Positions 52,848-62,716 of a stretch of DNA of 64,000 bases are shown here, piece by piece (the first letter of the stretch is position 1; every line of letters begins with the position of its first letter). A program made the translations under genes and the position numbers. Under the pieces are notes generated by a model. That model saw only the letters and a program-made list of their open reading frames with translations, was not told the DNA's origin and did no database searches. The stretch is from an uncultured Bacilli bacterium (GTDB lineage: Bacteria > Bacillota_I > Bacilli_A > RF39 > UBA660). The DNA lies in assembly GCA_910587325.1 (NCBI GenBank), contig CAJUKB010000002.1:1-64000 (forward strand). The letters run 5' to 3'.

Positions 52848-54245
52848 TTATTCTCCCAATCTTTCTAAAATAGTTTCTTTCCCTAATAAATAGAGAACAT
52901 CTAATAAATTAGGTCCACGCATAATCCCCGTTGTCGCAATACGGATTGGCATATACAGTAGATTTCCTGTAACTCCACTTTGTTCTTCTACTTGCTTAAG
53001 TATTTTTGCTACTTCTTCTAAGTTCCAATCGCTTGTACTTTCTATTTCGTTCTTAAATATTCTTAACGTATTTTCAATACTAACATCACTTTTTAAGAAT
53101 GCAATACATTCTTCCTCCAATTCTAGATTGCTTATAAAAAACATATGAGCAGTCAAGGCTATTTCAGAAGCAAAATTCAAACGATTTTTATAAAGTAATA
53201 ATAAATGGTTTATCCAATCTTCTCCTTTTCCTTCTACATTGTAAAACTTCTCTAAATAAGGGCGTACAAAGTCAACATACTCATTATCTGTCATTTCTTT
53301 TAAATAATGGCGATTAAACCATTCTAACTTTTTAATATCAAAATGACTAGGACGTTTGTTTATATTTTCTATTTTAAATTCTCTTACAAGTTCTTCCATT
53401 GTAAAAAATTCTTTTGTGGATTTAGAACTCCAACCTAAAAGAGCAATATAGTTTAAAATAGCCTCTTTTAAAAATCCTTGTGCCAGTAAATCTGTTAAGT
53501 TATCAAAGGTATTGGCTATAATTCTAGGAATATGAATAAATTCAGGAGTTGGAAATCCTAAAGCCTCATATAGTAAAAGATATTTAGGAGTACTGGTTAA
53601 AAACTTAGAACTACTTGTAACATGAGTAATATTAAATAAGGCATCATCTAGAACACTCGCAAAGTTATAAGTAGGTGTTCCATCACTTTTGATTAAGATT
53701 TGGTCTTCTAAACAAGCATTTGGAGTTGTAACATCTCCATACACTAAATCATGGAAAGTTGTTTGTCCTTCTTTTGAGAATGCTTCACGAATAACATATT
53801 TTTCTTCAATTAATATTTTACGACGTGCTTCATCTCTTGGAAAATTCCTACATGTTCCATCGTACATATAAGAAGTTTTAGCTTCACTTGCTTCTAATCT
53901 TTTCCTATTTAACTCTTCTTTTGTACAAAAACAATAATAGGCTTTCCCTCGTTTAATTAACTTCTCAGCATAGTTTTTATAAATATCTAAACGTTCACTT
54001 TGAATATAAGAAGTATTTTCCACTTCTTTTTTAGGTCCTTCATCATAAACTAGTCCAAAGGTATTTAATGTATTGTAAATGGATTCTTCTGCTTCTAAAT
54101 TGTATAGATTTTGGTTGGCGTCGTCTATTCTTAAAAGAAATTCTCCACCCTCTTTTTTGGCAATTAAATAGGCAAATAAAGCATTTCGCAAATCTTCTAT
54201 ATCCATTCTATGAACAGGTGTCATAGCAAATCTTGTTCTAGTCAT
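52848..54245 (-). CDS. GluRS-like protein lacking catalytic motifs
   Basis: 465 residues that align end to end with GltX: FLLRIDDANQNLYN (LRIEDTDxxR), LLLYEALGFPTPEFIH, EAILNYIALLGWSS and MPIRIATTGIMRGPNLL at the end. But the HIGH motif is replaced by MDIED, RFAPSPTG is changed to RFAMTPVH, the DTD is DAN, and the KMSKS loop (normally KLSKRHG) is deleted between RIIANTF and DNLTDLLAQG. ATP binding and adenylation should be lost. It sits where gltX lies before cysS in many Firmicutes. The frame is open and otherwise well kept, so it is selected for some other role. Confidence 0.85.
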   Translation of the reverse strand: MTRTRFAMTPVHRMDIEDLRNALFAYLIAKKEGGEFLLRIDDANQNLYNLEAEESIYNTLNTFGLVYDEGPKKEVENTSYIQSERLDIYKNYAEKLIKRGKAYYCFCTKEELNRKRLEASEAKTSYMYDGTCRNFPRDEARRKILIEEKYVIREAFSKEGQTTFHDLVYGDVTTPNACLEDQILIKSDGTPTYNFASVLDDALFNITHVTSSSKFLTSTPKYLLLYEALGFPTPEFIHIPRIIANTFDNLTDLLAQGFLKEAILNYIALLGWSSKSTKEFFTMEELVREFKIENINKRPSHFDIKKLEWFNRHYLKEMTDNEYVDFVRPYLEKFYNVEGKGEDWINHLLLLYKNRLNFASEIALTAHMFFISNLELEEECIAFLKSDVSIENTLRIFKNEIESTSDWNLEEVAKILKQVEEQSGVTGNLLYMPIRIATTGIMRGPNLLDVLYLLGKETILERLGE

Positions 54246-54314
54246 AAAAAGGCCTCTTTTCTACTCTTTTTTCTACATTAAGTATACCACAAAGGTGTAT
54301 TTTTTTCTTTATAA

Positions 54315-54352
54315 AGAGAAAAAAATAGCTTAGAAAGCGTTCTAAACTATTT
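54315..54352 (-). terminator. Terminator of the clpC-like gene
   Basis: AAATAG-TTTAGA / TCTAAG-CTATTT stem with one G-T pair, a six-base loop and T7. Confidence 0.75.
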
Positions 54353-54442
54353 TTATAAAATTATTTATGCTTTGACCATAAATAAGAAATTGTAATAATT
54401 CTAAATTGCAATCAACTTATTACTAATTCATCATATCATACC

Positions 54443-56599
54443 TTAAAGTGGAATTTCAATATCAATTTCATTATTGTATTTTAAAATTAAATTTTTTAAA
54501 TTACGAAGACCAAATTTTTCACACTCTGCTTCTTTTTTGATTTGAGAAAATTTAATCTTTTTATTAGTTAAATTCTTTTTGGTATATTCTTTTAAGACTG
54601 CCTCAGGCAAGTTTTCAAACGTAATAACATCCGTAAATCTTCCTAGAAATTCTTTACTAAAAGTTTCAGGCAAGGTGTTATTCTCTTTGTTTGTAAATCC
54701 TACACTATTACTTGCTACAACATTGCTAGTCATAAAAAGCATAGTGTTGGTAAAATCAATTTTTTCTCCCTTAGCACTTGTAACAAAACCTTCATCCATT
54801 ATTTGTAAAAATAAGTTTAATACACGAGGATGGGCTTTTTCAATCTCATCTACTAAGATAATGGAATAAGGATTATCTAATACACTTCTAAAAATATAAG
54901 CATCTTCATACCCCACATAACCAGCACTGACTCCAATTAGTTTATTCACAGAAGTATCAAGATTGTATTCACTCATATCTAGGCGAATTAATTTGCTTTT
55001 TGGAATACTTTTGGAAATTAATTTTACGCTTTCCGTTTTTCCAACTCCGCTTGGTCCATTTAAAAGTAAGGTCAGTGGTTTTTCTGTATTGTTTAGTTTA
55101 AGCCAAACATTTTGTAAAATCTTTGCTATGGCTCTTTCTTGTCCTAAAATATTACTAACTAAGTTCTTTTTAATGTTTTTAAATAACTTTTCTTTATTTT
55201 CTAACATAGGAATATTGGTTTTCTTTTCAATTGTTTCTAAAATATCTTGTTTCGTAATGGTATTGCATTTTTTGCTTGCTTTCTTTTCGAGTTGTAATGC
55301 TAGTAAATTTTCTTGTTCTTTACATCTCGTTGCTACGTCATAATCATTTTTCTTTATAGCTTCTTTCTTTTCTTCTTTTATCATTTCTAATTTTTTATTG
55401 AGTGCAACAAGTTCTTTAAATGAAATATCTTTTACTTTTTGTCTAGCGCAAATCATATCAAGTAAATCAATTGACTTATCCGGATTGCTTTTGGTTTTGA
55501 TGTATTTGTCTGCAAGAGATACTATATCCTCTATATTTTCTTCACTAATGACTAAATGATGATGACGTTCGTATTCTTCTTTCACTCCAAGTAAAATACT
55601 CTTGGTTTTTTCTAAATCTGGTTCACTAACTTGGATGGCATAGAAACGTCTTTCTAAGGCTTTGTCTTTATAAATGGAATTATAGTACTCCTCTGTTGTT
55701 GTAGCTCCAATACATTTGATTTCTCCTCTAGCAAGATAAGGTTTTAGAATATCGGAGGCATTAATAGCACCTTCTGCTCCTCCGGCATTAATCATTGTAT
55801 GAATTTCATCTATAAATAAAATAATATCCCCATTTTCCATAACTTCTTTAATGATTTTCGTTAAACGTTCTTCAAATTCTCCACGATATTTTGTTCCAGA
55901 AACTAAAGAACCCATTTCTAGCATTACAATCGTTTTATTTAAAAGTTCATGTGGGACTAGGCCTTTATTTATTCTTCTTGCAAGTTCTTCCACAATCGCC
56001 GTTTTTCCAACTCCAGCACGACCTATAAGCAAAGGATTGCTTTTTTTCTTTCGAAGAAGAGCTTCAATTACTAAAGCGATTTCCTCTTCTCTTCCAAGCA
56101 CGCTTTCATGTTCATCCACGCTTTTATTTAAGTTATTGCCAATTTCCATAATTTCTAATTTATCATTTTTATTTCTCACTAAACTAAATTTTAGCTCTTC
56201 ATAAAGACTATCCAAATCAATATCTAAACCAAGCATAATTCTAATGGCTATTCCTTCGCCTTCTTCTAGCATAGCCAAAAATAAGTGTCTTTCTGTTACT
56301 TTGCCTTTATTATTCTCATTAGCATCATTGGTAGCATTCTCTATAATTCTCTTTAAAAGAGGAGTGTATAAAACAAAATCGGTATCTTTGTTTGATGTGC
56401 CAACAACATTGATAAGTTCACTTTTAAAAATTTCAAAAGTAAGTCCATAAAACTTTAATTTTTTACTTACTTCGTTTTCTCCATCTAATAAGGCAAGTAA
56501 TAAGTGTTCACTTCCTACGTAGGGGTGTTTAAGACTTTTGCGTAATTTTTCTGCTTTTTTAAAAATTCCTGCTATTTCAATTCCATAATTATCAAACAT
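54443..56599 (-). CDS. clpC: ClpC-like AAA+ unfoldase
   Basis: 718 residues, shorter than ClpC (about 810). N-domain (LKHPYVGSEHLLLALL), AAA1 with GRAGVGKTAIVEELA near 192, a short UVR-like middle (KKNDYDVATRCKEQENLLALQ), AAA2 with NGPSGVGKTESV near 500, and VGFTNKEN that fits a ClpP-docking loop. The last domain is trimmed. No ctsR, mcsA or mcsB nearby and no CtsR box seen upstream. AGGAGG precedes the ATG. Confidence 0.85.
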   Translation of the reverse strand: MFDNYGIEIAGIFKKAEKLRKSLKHPYVGSEHLLLALLDGENEVSKKLKFYGLTFEIFKSELINVVGTSNKDTDFVLYTPLLKRIIENATNDANENNKGKVTERHLFLAMLEEGEGIAIRIMLGLDIDLDSLYEELKFSLVRNKNDKLEIMEIGNNLNKSVDEHESVLGREEEIALVIEALLRKKKSNPLLIGRAGVGKTAIVEELARRINKGLVPHELLNKTIVMLEMGSLVSGTKYRGEFEERLTKIIKEVMENGDIILFIDEIHTMINAGGAEGAINASDILKPYLARGEIKCIGATTTEEYYNSIYKDKALERRFYAIQVSEPDLEKTKSILLGVKEEYERHHHLVISEENIEDIVSLADKYIKTKSNPDKSIDLLDMICARQKVKDISFKELVALNKKLEMIKEEKKEAIKKNDYDVATRCKEQENLLALQLEKKASKKCNTITKQDILETIEKKTNIPMLENKEKLFKNIKKNLVSNILGQERAIAKILQNVWLKLNNTEKPLTLLLNGPSGVGKTESVKLISKSIPKSKLIRLDMSEYNLDTSVNKLIGVSAGYVGYEDAYIFRSVLDNPYSIILVDEIEKAHPRVLNLFLQIMDEGFVTSAKGEKIDFTNTMLFMTSNVVASNSVGFTNKENNTLPETFSKEFLGRFTDVITFENLPEAVLKEYTKKNLTNKKIKFSQIKKEAECEKFGLRNLKNLILKYNNEIDIEIPL

Positions 56600-56669
56600 A
56601 ATATCCTCCTAATTTATTCTATGTAAATTATGTTTGAAATAGGAGAATTTTATGCAAAAGAAAAAAATT

Positions 56670-57031
56670 TACCTTTTCCTATAACCATTTTCCTTTTTAA
56701 TTATTTCTCGAATTAGTTCTTTTTCTCCTATTTTATTAATTACTTTAGTAACATTTTCATAAAGACACATCCATTTTTCTCTTCTTTGAAATTCAAACTC
56801 AATTTGTTTTTGTTCTTTTTCTGTAGGTACATAAAAATCTTCTTTTTTTAAAGTTTCTTCGCTAGCATCATATAAATATCCATCTATATCCCTAAAAACA
56901 CAATGATAATGTTTAATTTTTTTATCTATTAATAGAATTACATTTGGAAAATATGTTTGTACTATTTTTACTAATTCATAACAGCCACCATTTAAATACG
57001 CTTCCCTTGCTTCTTCTATATTGCCTTTACT
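56670..57031 (-). pseudogene. Start-less open frame, remnant of a small gene
   Basis: A 120-codon frame on the minus strand, ending at TAA 56670, reads NIEEAREAYLNGGCYELVK, then IDKKIKHYHCVFRDIDGYLYD and a Lys/Glu-rich end. It has a protein-like composition, but no ATG, GTG or TTG lies near its start (a TGA at 57034-57032 closes it upstream). An ATA at 57019 follows AAAGG, so either a rare start or a lost one. Nothing else is found in 56600-57074. Confidence 0.45.
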
Positions 57032-57074
57032 TCATCTATATTAATACTATAACAAAAAATATTTTAAGAAAAGC

Positions 57075-57105
57075 CAAAAAAAAATTAGTCTATTTCTAAA
57101 CTAAT
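57075..57105 (-). terminator. Terminator of the ribosomal operon after rplQ
   Basis: ATTAGT/ACTAAT stem continued by TA pairs with a GAAA-type loop, then T9. Overlaps the rplQ end and marks the end of the spc-alpha transcript. Confidence 0.85.
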
Positions 57106-57437
57106 TCTAATCTCACTTCTAAAGCATCGTCGCCGATTCTTTCTTTTAATTTAATAATTCTTGTATATCCACCATTACGGGTTTCATACCTACTCGCAAG
57201 CTCATTAAATACTTTATCAACACATTCTTTGTTGTTATAAACAAATGCAAGTGCTTTTCTACGAGATACTAATGTCCCGCGTTTTCCATAAGTAATCATT
57301 TTATCAACAAACTTACGAACTTCTTTGGCTTTTGCTTCTGTAGTTGTAATTCCCTCATTTAAAATTACATCAACAGTAAGTCCTGCAAAAACACTATGTC
57401 TTTGTCTTGTTTCTCTTCCAATTTTTCTATATGCCAT
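57096..57437 (-). CDS. rplQ: Ribosomal protein L17
   Basis: 113 residues, large subunit, near the exit tunnel. RETRQRHSVFAGL, TTEAKAKEVRKFVDKMI and NGGYTRIIKL are L17 marks. Last gene of the operon, 11 bases after rpoA, with the terminator over its stop. Confidence 0.96.
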   Translation of the reverse strand: MAYRKIGRETRQRHSVFAGLTVDVILNEGITTTEAKAKEVRKFVDKMITYGKRGTLVSRRKALAFVYNNKECVDKVFNELASRYETRNGGYTRIIKLKERIGDDALEVRLELV

Positions 57438-57448
57438 AAAAATCCTCC

Positions 57449-58393
57449 TTACTCGTGGAATTTAAGTCCCATTTCTACAACTTTGTCTAAAACTTCTTTT
57501 AATGATTTTTTACCTAAGTTGCGAATTTTGGTAACTTCCACTTCTCTTTTTGAAATTAAATCTTGAACAGTATGAATGCCAGCTCTTTTTAAACAGTTAT
57601 ATGCTCTTACAGAAAATTCAATTTCTTCAATTGGTGTTTCTAATGTTTTGGTAATGGTATCCACTTTCTTTTCAGCCATTAATCCTGAAATATCACTAAT
57701 TGCATTTAAGTCTGCTACAATATTAAAATGCTCAATTAAAATCTTAGCAGATAGTGCCATTGCTTCTTCTGGTGTAATGCTTCCATTCGTATTGATTTTC
57801 ATAATTAATTTATCGTAATTTTCGTTATGTCCAACACGAGCATTTTCTGTTTCATAAGCCACTTTTTCAACAGGTGAATATAGAGAGTCAATTGCAATAA
57901 CACCCACTTTTTTACTGTCAAGTAATGATTGATTCTCTTTAGCGTCTACATAACCTTTACCAGTAGATACGGTTAATTCCATATCAATTTTTCCACCTTC
58001 TACAAGATTACAAATAACTAAGTCTTTATTAATAATTTCTAAGTCCGCATCTACTTCAATATCTCCAGCTAATACTGGCCCTGGAGTAGATTTAGATAAA
58101 TGTACTACCTTATCTTCTTCTGTGTGATTTTTAAGAACCACACTTTTAAGAGCTAAAATAATACTTGTAACGTCTTCATATACTCCTTCAATTTTTTGAA
58201 ATTCATGAAGAACACCTTCAATTTTAACACTTGTAAATGCACATCCAGGAAGACTTGATAACATCACTCTTCTTAAGGCATTTCCAATTGTCGTTCCAAA
58301 TCCTCTTTCTAAAGGTTCAAGTGTGAATTCTCCATAATGAGAATCTGTTGCATACTCTGTTATTTTGTATTCTGGTTTTTCAAATTTAATCAT
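57449..58393 (-). CDS. rpoA: RNA polymerase alpha subunit
   Basis: 314 residues. N-terminal domain with LEPLERGFGTTIGNALRRVMLSS near 27 and GVLHEFQKIEGVYEDV, C-terminal domain with SVRAYNCLKRAGI and IRNLGKKSLKEV, which contacts UP elements and activators. Confidence 0.97.
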   Translation of the reverse strand: MIKFEKPEYKITEYATDSHYGEFTLEPLERGFGTTIGNALRRVMLSSLPGCAFTSVKIEGVLHEFQKIEGVYEDVTSIILALKSVVLKNHTEEDKVVHLSKSTPGPVLAGDIEVDADLEIINKDLVICNLVEGGKIDMELTVSTGKGYVDAKENQSLLDSKKVGVIAIDSLYSPVEKVAYETENARVGHNENYDKLIMKINTNGSITPEEAMALSAKILIEHFNIVADLNAISDISGLMAEKKVDTITKTLETPIEEIEFSVRAYNCLKRAGIHTVQDLISKREVEVTKIRNLGKKSLKEVLDKVVEMGLKFHE

Positions 58394-58417
58394 TTCTACA
58401 TTTTTTCCTTTCCAACA

Positions 58418-58804
58418 TTAATTTCTAGGACGTTTTGGTGGACGGCAACCATTATGAGGTACTGGAGTTTTATCATTAATACTGATTACTTCTAATCCTG
58501 CTGCTTGTAATGAACGGATTGCAGTGTCTTTTCCTGAACCAAGTCCCATAACTTCAACATCAACTTTTTTAACCCCCGCATTATCCATTGCAGATTTAGC
58601 AGCAGCCTCAGCAGCCATTCCTGCAGCATATGGAGTTTTCTTTTTACTTCCCTTGTAACCGATTGTTCCAGAAGATGCCCAACTAATTACGTTTCCATCT
58701 TTTTCAGCAATGGTAACAATTGTGTTGTTGTATGTACATTGAATGTGTGCAACAGCCTCAGGAATATTTTTCTTAACTTTTCTTTTTCTTCTGTTATATG
58801 CCAT
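58418..58804 (-). CDS. rpsK: Ribosomal protein S11
   Basis: 128 residues; platform of the small subunit. [31 protein letters not shown] and [15 protein letters not shown] end are diagnostic. Directly between rpsM and rpoA, the usual order. Confidence 0.97.
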   Translation of the reverse strand: MAYNRRKRKVKKNIPEAVAHIQCTYNNTIVTIAEKDGNVISWASSGTIGYKGSKKKTPYAAGMAAEAAAKSAMDNAGVKKVDVEVMGLGSGKDTAIRSLQAAGLEVISINDKTPVPHNGCRPPKRPRN

Positions 58805-58814
58805 GTTTTACCTC

Positions 58815-59189
58815 CTATTTACCTACTTTTTTCTTATTTGCTACTACTTTACCTTTACCTTTACGAGTACGAGCATTTCTACTTGTTCTTTGGCCTCTTA
58901 CTGGTAAACCTTTTTTATGTCTAATTCCTTGGTAGCAATTGATTTCCATTTTATTTTTAATAGACATTTGAACATCACGACGTAAATCTCCTTCTACATC
59001 GTATTTGTCTATTTCTTTACGAAGTCTCGCAATTTCATCGTCCGTTAAGTCTTTGATTTTTTTTGTTGGATCAACACTCGCTTCTTCACAAAGTGTTTTT
59101 GCAAGGCTTCTACCTATACCATAGATAGCAGTTAGTCCAATACAAACGTGTTTTTCGTTTGGTAATTCAATATTTTTAATTCTTGCCAT
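58815..59189 (-). CDS. rpsM: Ribosomal protein S13
   Basis: 124 residues; head of the small subunit. [14 protein letters not shown] start, [12 protein letters not shown] helix-hairpin-helix, and the basic [15 protein letters not shown] tail. AGGAGG precedes the ATG. Confidence 0.97.
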   Translation of the reverse strand: MARIKNIELPNEKHVCIGLTAIYGIGRSLAKTLCEEASVDPTKKIKDLTDDEIARLRKEIDKYDVEGDLRRDVQMSIKNKMEINCYQGIRHKKGLPVRGQRTSRNARTRKGKGKVVANKKKVGK

Positions 59190-59198
59190 AAATACCTC

Positions 59199-59315
59199 CT
59201 ATTTTCCTTGGGTTTGTTTGTGTTTTGGATTTTCACAAATAACCATTAATTTTCCTTTTCTTCTTATTTTTTTACACTTATTGCATATCGGTTTTACTGA
59301 TGGTCTCTTTTTCAT
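59199..59315 (-). CDS. rpmJ: Ribosomal protein L36
   Basis: 38 residues, [16 protein letters not shown] start, with the zinc ligands Cys-x2-Cys, a later Cys and His (CENPKH). GGAGG before the ATG. The C-terminus runs one to two residues beyond the usual 37. Confidence 0.95.
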   Translation of the reverse strand: MKKRPSVKPICNKCKKIRRKGKLMVICENPKHKQTQGK

Positions 59316-59330
59316 AATTATTTACCTCCA

Positions 59331-59606
59331 TTATCTTTTGTTCCATGTTATGCGCCCACGTGTTAAGTCGTAAGGCGAAAGTTCTATTGTTACTGTATCA
59401 CCTGGTAGAATACGTATCATATTAACGCGCATTTTACCAGAAACGTAGGCCTCTACAGTATGTCCATTTGGTAATTCTACAATGTAGTCTCCACCTTTTA
59501 CAACATCAACTACTTTACCTTCTACTTCAATTTTATCACTATTTTGACCTGCTTTTACGTTTGAAGTATTGTTATTTTTTTTCATTTGATTATTTTTTTT
59601 CGCCAT
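59331..59606 (-). CDS. infA: Translation initiation factor IF-1 with N-terminal extension
   Basis: 91 residues; the S1/OB fold [20 protein letters not shown]...[14 protein letters not shown] ... LTRGRITW is complete in about 70. The first 20 or so residues ([20 protein letters not shown]) are Lys/Asn-rich and extra. A second ATG at residue 8 exists, but the family start would be near residue 24, and no ATG is there, so the extension is real or partly so. Confidence 0.93.
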   Translation of the reverse strand: MAKKNNQMKKNNNTSNVKAGQNSDKIEVEGKVVDVVKGGDYIVELPNGHTVEAYVSGKMRVNMIRILPGDTVTIELSPYDLTRGRITWNKR

Positions 59607-59608
59607 AT

Positions 59609-60358
59609 TTATTCTCCTGTTAATATTTCATATCCATTTTCTGTTACAACTACAGTATGTTCAAAATGTGCAGACGGACTTTCATCCATAGTTACAATCA
59701 CCCAGTCGTCTTGGTCAGTCAAACAAACTTCTTTTCCTCCAAGTGTTAGCATGGGTTCAATTGCAATTGTCATGCCACTCTTTAGTGTTACGCCTGTATT
59801 AGCTTCTCCAAAATTTGGAACATCGGGTTCTTCGTGCATATTTGTTCCTATGCCATGTCCCACTAAATCTTCTACAACACCTAAACCTTTACTATGAGCA
59901 AATTCTTCAATTGCATGACTTATGTCTCCTATTTTAACACCACTTTTTACTTTACTCAAGCCTATGTTTAAGGCTTCACGAGTATTTTCTACTAAGTTTT
60001 TTATATCACGAGGTACATCCCCAACAATATAAGTTCTAGCAGAATCGGATTCGTATCCTTTGTATCTTACACAGAAATCAATGGATACAATATCACCATT
60101 TTTGATTTTCCTTTTTCCGGGAATTCCATGTACTACTTCATCGTTTATGGATACACAGATACTTTTAGGGAATCCTTCGTATCCTAAACAAGAAGGGGTA
60201 CAATCATTTTTTAATATAAAATCATGAGCAATTTTATCTAACTCTTCTGTTTTGACTCCTGGTTTTAGATATTTTTTGATTTCTTCATGAGTTAAGTAAT
60301 TAATATGTCCAGCATGTCGCATGAGTTCTATTTCACGTTCACTTTTAATACTAATCAT
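59609..60358 (-). CDS. map: Methionine aminopeptidase, type I
   Basis: 249 residues. Metal ligands in [18 protein letters not shown] (two Asp), [18 protein letters not shown] (His), and the end [15 protein letters not shown] (Glu). Removes the start Met. Its stop lies 2 bases before infA. Confidence 0.95.
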   Translation of the reverse strand: MISIKSEREIELMRHAGHINYLTHEEIKKYLKPGVKTEELDKIAHDFILKNDCTPSCLGYEGFPKSICVSINDEVVHGIPGKRKIKNGDIVSIDFCVRYKGYESDSARTYIVGDVPRDIKNLVENTREALNIGLSKVKSGVKIGDISHAIEEFAHSKGLGVVEDLVGHGIGTNMHEEPDVPNFGEANTGVTLKSGMTIAIEPMLTLGGKEVCLTDQDDWVIVTMDESPSAHFEHTVVVTENGYEILTGE

Positions 60359-61009
60359 TTACTCACTTCCTAAAATCTTTTCTACATCACTTATAATTTT
60401 ATCCTTCGTCCCTTTGGCATCGACTCTTTTTAACAAACCTTTTTCTTGGTAATAGTGAATAAGGGGTTCTGTTTCTTTTGTATATGTTTTTAAACGACTT
60501 CTAAATGTCTCTAGTGTATCGTCTTCTCTTTGGATTAGTTCTTTATGACATTGGTCACATATACCTAGAACATTTGGTTTGAAGTTATCAAAGTAAATAT
60601 TGTAACTTGCACCACATTCACATATCCTTCTTCCAACGGCTCTTTTTTCAAGTACAGCCTCATCAATTACCATGTTAATAACTACATAGTTATTAACATT
60701 AAGTTCTTGGAATAAGTTTGTTAAATAATCGGCTTGTTCTATTTTTCTTGGCATGCCATCGAGAATAAAAGGTTTATCTTTTAATTTCATAAGTTCTTCT
60801 TTAAATAAAGGAAGAATAATGTCGTCACCGATAAATTTTCCTTCTTTTAAAAGTCTCTTTATATTTATGCCCACTTCTGTGTCTAGTTTGGCGACATTTC
60901 TTAAGATATCTCCCGTTGAAATATGCTCGTAACCATGGTTTTTAACTAAATGATCACTAATAGTTCCCTTGCCTGCGGCAGGGGGAGCGATAAAGATAAC
61001 GTTTTTCAC
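60359..61009 (-). CDS. adk: Adenylate kinase
   Basis: 216 residues. P-loop APPAAGKGTISDHL (usually GxPGAGKGT), HISTGDILRNV, LDGMPRK (usually DGFPR), and a zinc lid with C-x-C...C-x2-C (ICECGASY and GICDQCHKE), the Gram-positive type. Abuts map by one base and overlaps secY by one. Confidence 0.94.
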   Translation of the reverse strand: MKNVIFIAPPAAGKGTISDHLVKNHGYEHISTGDILRNVAKLDTEVGINIKRLLKEGKFIGDDIILPLFKEELMKLKDKPFILDGMPRKIEQADYLTNLFQELNVNNYVVINMVIDEAVLEKRAVGRRICECGASYNIYFDNFKPNVLGICDQCHKELIQREDDTLETFRSRLKTYTKETEPLIHYYQEKGLLKRVDAKGTKDKIISDVEKILGSE

Positions 61010-62271
61010 TATCCTCTTCGTCTCCTATGCTTGTAACTTCTTGTAACAAGCCCACTTTCCATTTGTTTATAAGTTTCAATCGCAACTCCTACTACAATTA
61101 GGATTCCGGTTCCTCCAATAGTTACAGAACTCGGTAAACTTGATATATTCCCCATCAAAATTGGAAGTCCTGATAAAATCACTAAGAATAGGGAACCTAC
61201 AATGGTTAACTTACTTAATGAGTTTGAAATGTATTTAGAAGTATCAGCTCCAGGTCTTACTCCTGGAATATAGCCGCCACGTTTATTTAAGTCTTTACTC
61301 ATTTCTTCAGGATTCATCATCATAAATGTGTATACATATCCAAAGAATAAAATTAATAAGACATATAGTACAAATCCTGTTGGAGTTGTATATACAATAT
61401 ATTTATTAATAAATGCAAGTGCTGCATCGCTTTTTAGAAGTCCGGCAACCGTTGACGGAATCGTTAGGACAATCGACGCAAATATTACAGGAATAACGCC
61501 TGCACTATTAATTTTAATCGGTAAAAATGATGATTTTGCTCCATATGCGCTTGTTGTATGATTGGCATATTGAATTGGAATTCTTCTTTCGGCAATGGTT
61601 ACCCAAATAATTCCTACAAGTACTAATAAGTAAATAACTAAGAATAAAACGAATAACCCAATACCTAATGCTAAGTTATAAGTACTTGATGCAATAAAGG
61701 CATTAAAAGCTCCACTAAATATTCCTGGCATACTTTGGATAATACCTGCCATGATAAGTAAAGATGAACCATTTCCTATTCCTTTCATGGTAATTTGATC
61801 CCCTAACCATAGTAAGAAAGAAGTACCTGCTGTCATAACTAGGGAAGTTTTTAACATCACCATAACATCATTTGTATTTAAATAAAATATCGAAATGACA
61901 TAGGCTTGCACAAAGGCAAATATAACTGCCAAATAACGATTGATTTTATTAATCTTTTGTCTTCCTACATATCCTTGTTCTTTTAATTCTTTAAAGTAAG
62001 GAATGATATCCATTTGCAAAAGTTGCGTAATAATAGATGCGGTTATGTAAGGACTAACTCCTAAAGCAAAGATTGAAAAACTTCTAAGTCCTCCCCCACT
62101 CATTAGGTTAAAGATTTCTAAAAAACCTAACTCTTCGTAAAGAACACTTGCCCAAGGAATGGTAATTCCTGTTCCTAAACAAAATATTCCTAAAGCAAAA
62201 AGTGTAAAGTAAATTCTTTTTCTTAAATCTTTGTTTTCACTAGCAAATAATTTTGCAATGTGACGGGTCAT
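61009..62271 (-). CDS. secY: Preprotein translocase subunit SecY
   Basis: 420 residues with ten spans. ITIPWASVLYEELGF start, GVSPYITASIITQLLQMDIIPYF, GVIPVIFASIVLTIP, NKRGGYIPGVRPGADTSKYI and an end RSYKHRRRRG. Between rplO and adk as in the spc operon. Confidence 0.97.
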   Translation of the reverse strand: MTRHIAKLFASENKDLRKRIYFTLFALGIFCLGTGITIPWASVLYEELGFLEIFNLMSGGGLRSFSIFALGVSPYITASIITQLLQMDIIPYFKELKEQGYVGRQKINKINRYLAVIFAFVQAYVISIFYLNTNDVMVMLKTSLVMTAGTSFLLWLGDQITMKGIGNGSSLLIMAGIIQSMPGIFSGAFNAFIASSTYNLALGIGLFVLFLVIYLLVLVGIIWVTIAERRIPIQYANHTTSAYGAKSSFLPIKINSAGVIPVIFASIVLTIPSTVAGLLKSDAALAFINKYIVYTTPTGFVLYVLLILFFGYVYTFMMMNPEEMSKDLNKRGGYIPGVRPGADTSKYISNSLSKLTIVGSLFLVILSGLPILMGNISSLPSSVTIGGTGILIVVGVAIETYKQMESGLVTRSYKHRRRRG

Positions 62272-62715
62272 CTAAATCACCTCAGTTTTGCCACCTGCGG
62301 TTTCAATAGCACTTACGGCTTTTGTTGAGAAACGATTTGCTTTTACAGTTATCTTTTTCTCTAATTTTCCGTTTGCAAGCACTTTAATACCGCTTAGTTG
62401 TTTTTTAATGATTCCTCTTTCTTTTAAGATTTCAGGTGTTACAATATCACCATCATTAAAATAAGTATTTAAATCACTTAAATTGATGCAAGCGTATTTT
62501 GTTTCAAACCTTTTATTATTGAATCCTCTTTTTGGTAATCTTCTATATAAAGGAGATTGACCTCCTTGGAACCATGCGGATACGCTAACTCCACTTCTTG
62601 ACTTTTGTCCTTTTTGTCCATGCGTAGAAGTTTTTCCCATACCGGAACCTGGTCCTCGTCCAACAATTTTTTTGGCTTTCATTTCTTTAGACTTAGGTAA
62701 ATTTTCTAATTTCAT
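62272..62715 (-). CDS. rplO: Ribosomal protein L15
   Basis: 147 residues. RGPGSGMGKTSTHGQKGQKSR near 20 and GGQSPLYRRLPKRGF are L15 marks. ATG at 62715 follows GGAGGAG. Starts just after rpsE with no room for rpmD. Confidence 0.96.
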   Translation of the reverse strand: MKLENLPKSKEMKAKKIVGRGPGSGMGKTSTHGQKGQKSRSGVSVSAWFQGGQSPLYRRLPKRGFNNKRFETKYACINLSDLNTYFNDGDIVTPEILKERGIIKKQLSGIKVLANGKLEKKITVKANRFSTKAVSAIETAGGKTEVI

Positions 62716-62716
62716 A

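Noticed and set aside
52848..54245. Functional gltX
   Set aside because: HIGH and KMSKS motifs, both needed for activation, are absent.
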